This document shows, in pieces, positions 5,588 through 5,677 of a stretch of 5,677 nucleotides of DNA; within the stretch, counting starts at the first letter, position 1; each line of letters begins with the position of its first letter. The stretch is from Flavobacteriales bacterium (GTDB lineage Bacteria > Bacteroidota > Bacteroidia > Flavobacteriales_D > Crocinitomicaceae). The translations under genes and the position numbers were made by a program. The stretch is taken from contig CANHQC010000142.1 of assembly GCA_947462695.1 (NCBI GenBank), positions 1 through 5,677 on the forward strand. The letters are read 5' to 3'. The notes under the pieces are model-generated. The model was given only the letters and a program-made list of their open reading frames with translations. It was not told the DNA's origin and did no database searches.

Positions 5588-5677
5588 ATGAAACGAAACG
5601 ACCATAAACACTTAAGCGAGATTGAACTTATAGCATTGGCTAAGAAGGACAAGTCCTACTTTGGTGCACTTTACGAA
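5588..5677 (+). CDS. Probable ECF-type RNA polymerase sigma-70 factor, N-terminus only
   Basis: Thirty codons from an ATG at 5588 remain open to the window edge. The translation contains LSEIELIALAKKDKSYFGALYE (residues 9-30), which matches the start of sigma region 2 in ECF sigma factors, typically an acidic-hydrophobic helix, then a lysine/aspartate turn, then F..LYE before the core-binding part. The basic first eight residues (MKRNDHKH) are unremarkable. It is too short for the protein and too short to be detected by length-based ORF finding, but the motif and the new candidate promoter support a separate gene. It is not obviously linked to phenylacetate use. A chance resemblance is possible because only 30 residues are visible. 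Confidence 0.65.
   Translation, partial: MKRNDHKHLSEIELIALAKKDKSYFGALYE

Overview
The window reads as a chromosomal piece of a Bacteroidota bacterium, most likely a flavobacterium-like lineage. The evidence is a moderate-to-low GC content, genes with little or no Shine-Dalgarno sequence, start regions carrying the Bacteroidota -7 box (TAnnTTTG), and protein sequences of the type found in that phylum. The phylum call is inference; no rRNA or tRNA is present to confirm it.

The centre of the window is the phenylacetate (paa) degradation locus, split into two divergent units. On the minus strand (1-1774) lie paaA, paaB and the first 173 codons of paaC, with 9-nt gaps between genes. They encode the catalytic, bridging and structural subunits of the phenylacetyl-CoA 1,2-epoxidase. 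The rest of paaC, and presumably paaD and ring-opening genes, lie beyond the left edge. Upstream of paaA on the same strand is a gene (1874-2509) for a membrane-anchored or lipoprotein-type exported protein of unknown function.

On the plus strand (2687-5521) two different paaE-type reductase genes lie in tandem, 2 nt apart. A short-chain dehydrogenase/reductase gene follows and overlaps the second paaE by 8 nt. Each PaaE has an FAD domain, an NAD(P) domain and a C-terminal [2Fe-2S] ferredoxin domain, and would pass electrons from NAD(P)H to the PaaA di-iron centre. The two copies clearly diverge, and the second has an altered nucleotide-binding segment. At the right edge (5588 on) a new gene begins whose first 30 codons look like the N-terminus of an ECF-type sigma-70 factor.

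The divergent intergenic region (2510-2686) holds candidate promoters in both directions plus a LacI-family-like operator sequence. The region before paaA (1775-1873) holds a -7 box and a dense cluster of AACAA/TTGTT inverted half-sites, a plausible operator. No mobile element, CRISPR array or RNA gene was seen. The locus is a recognisable known pathway. Its less usual aspects are the duplicated, separately transcribed reductase, the co-transcribed SDR, the unknown exported protein and the candidate control sites. I do not see clear evidence of an entirely new system.
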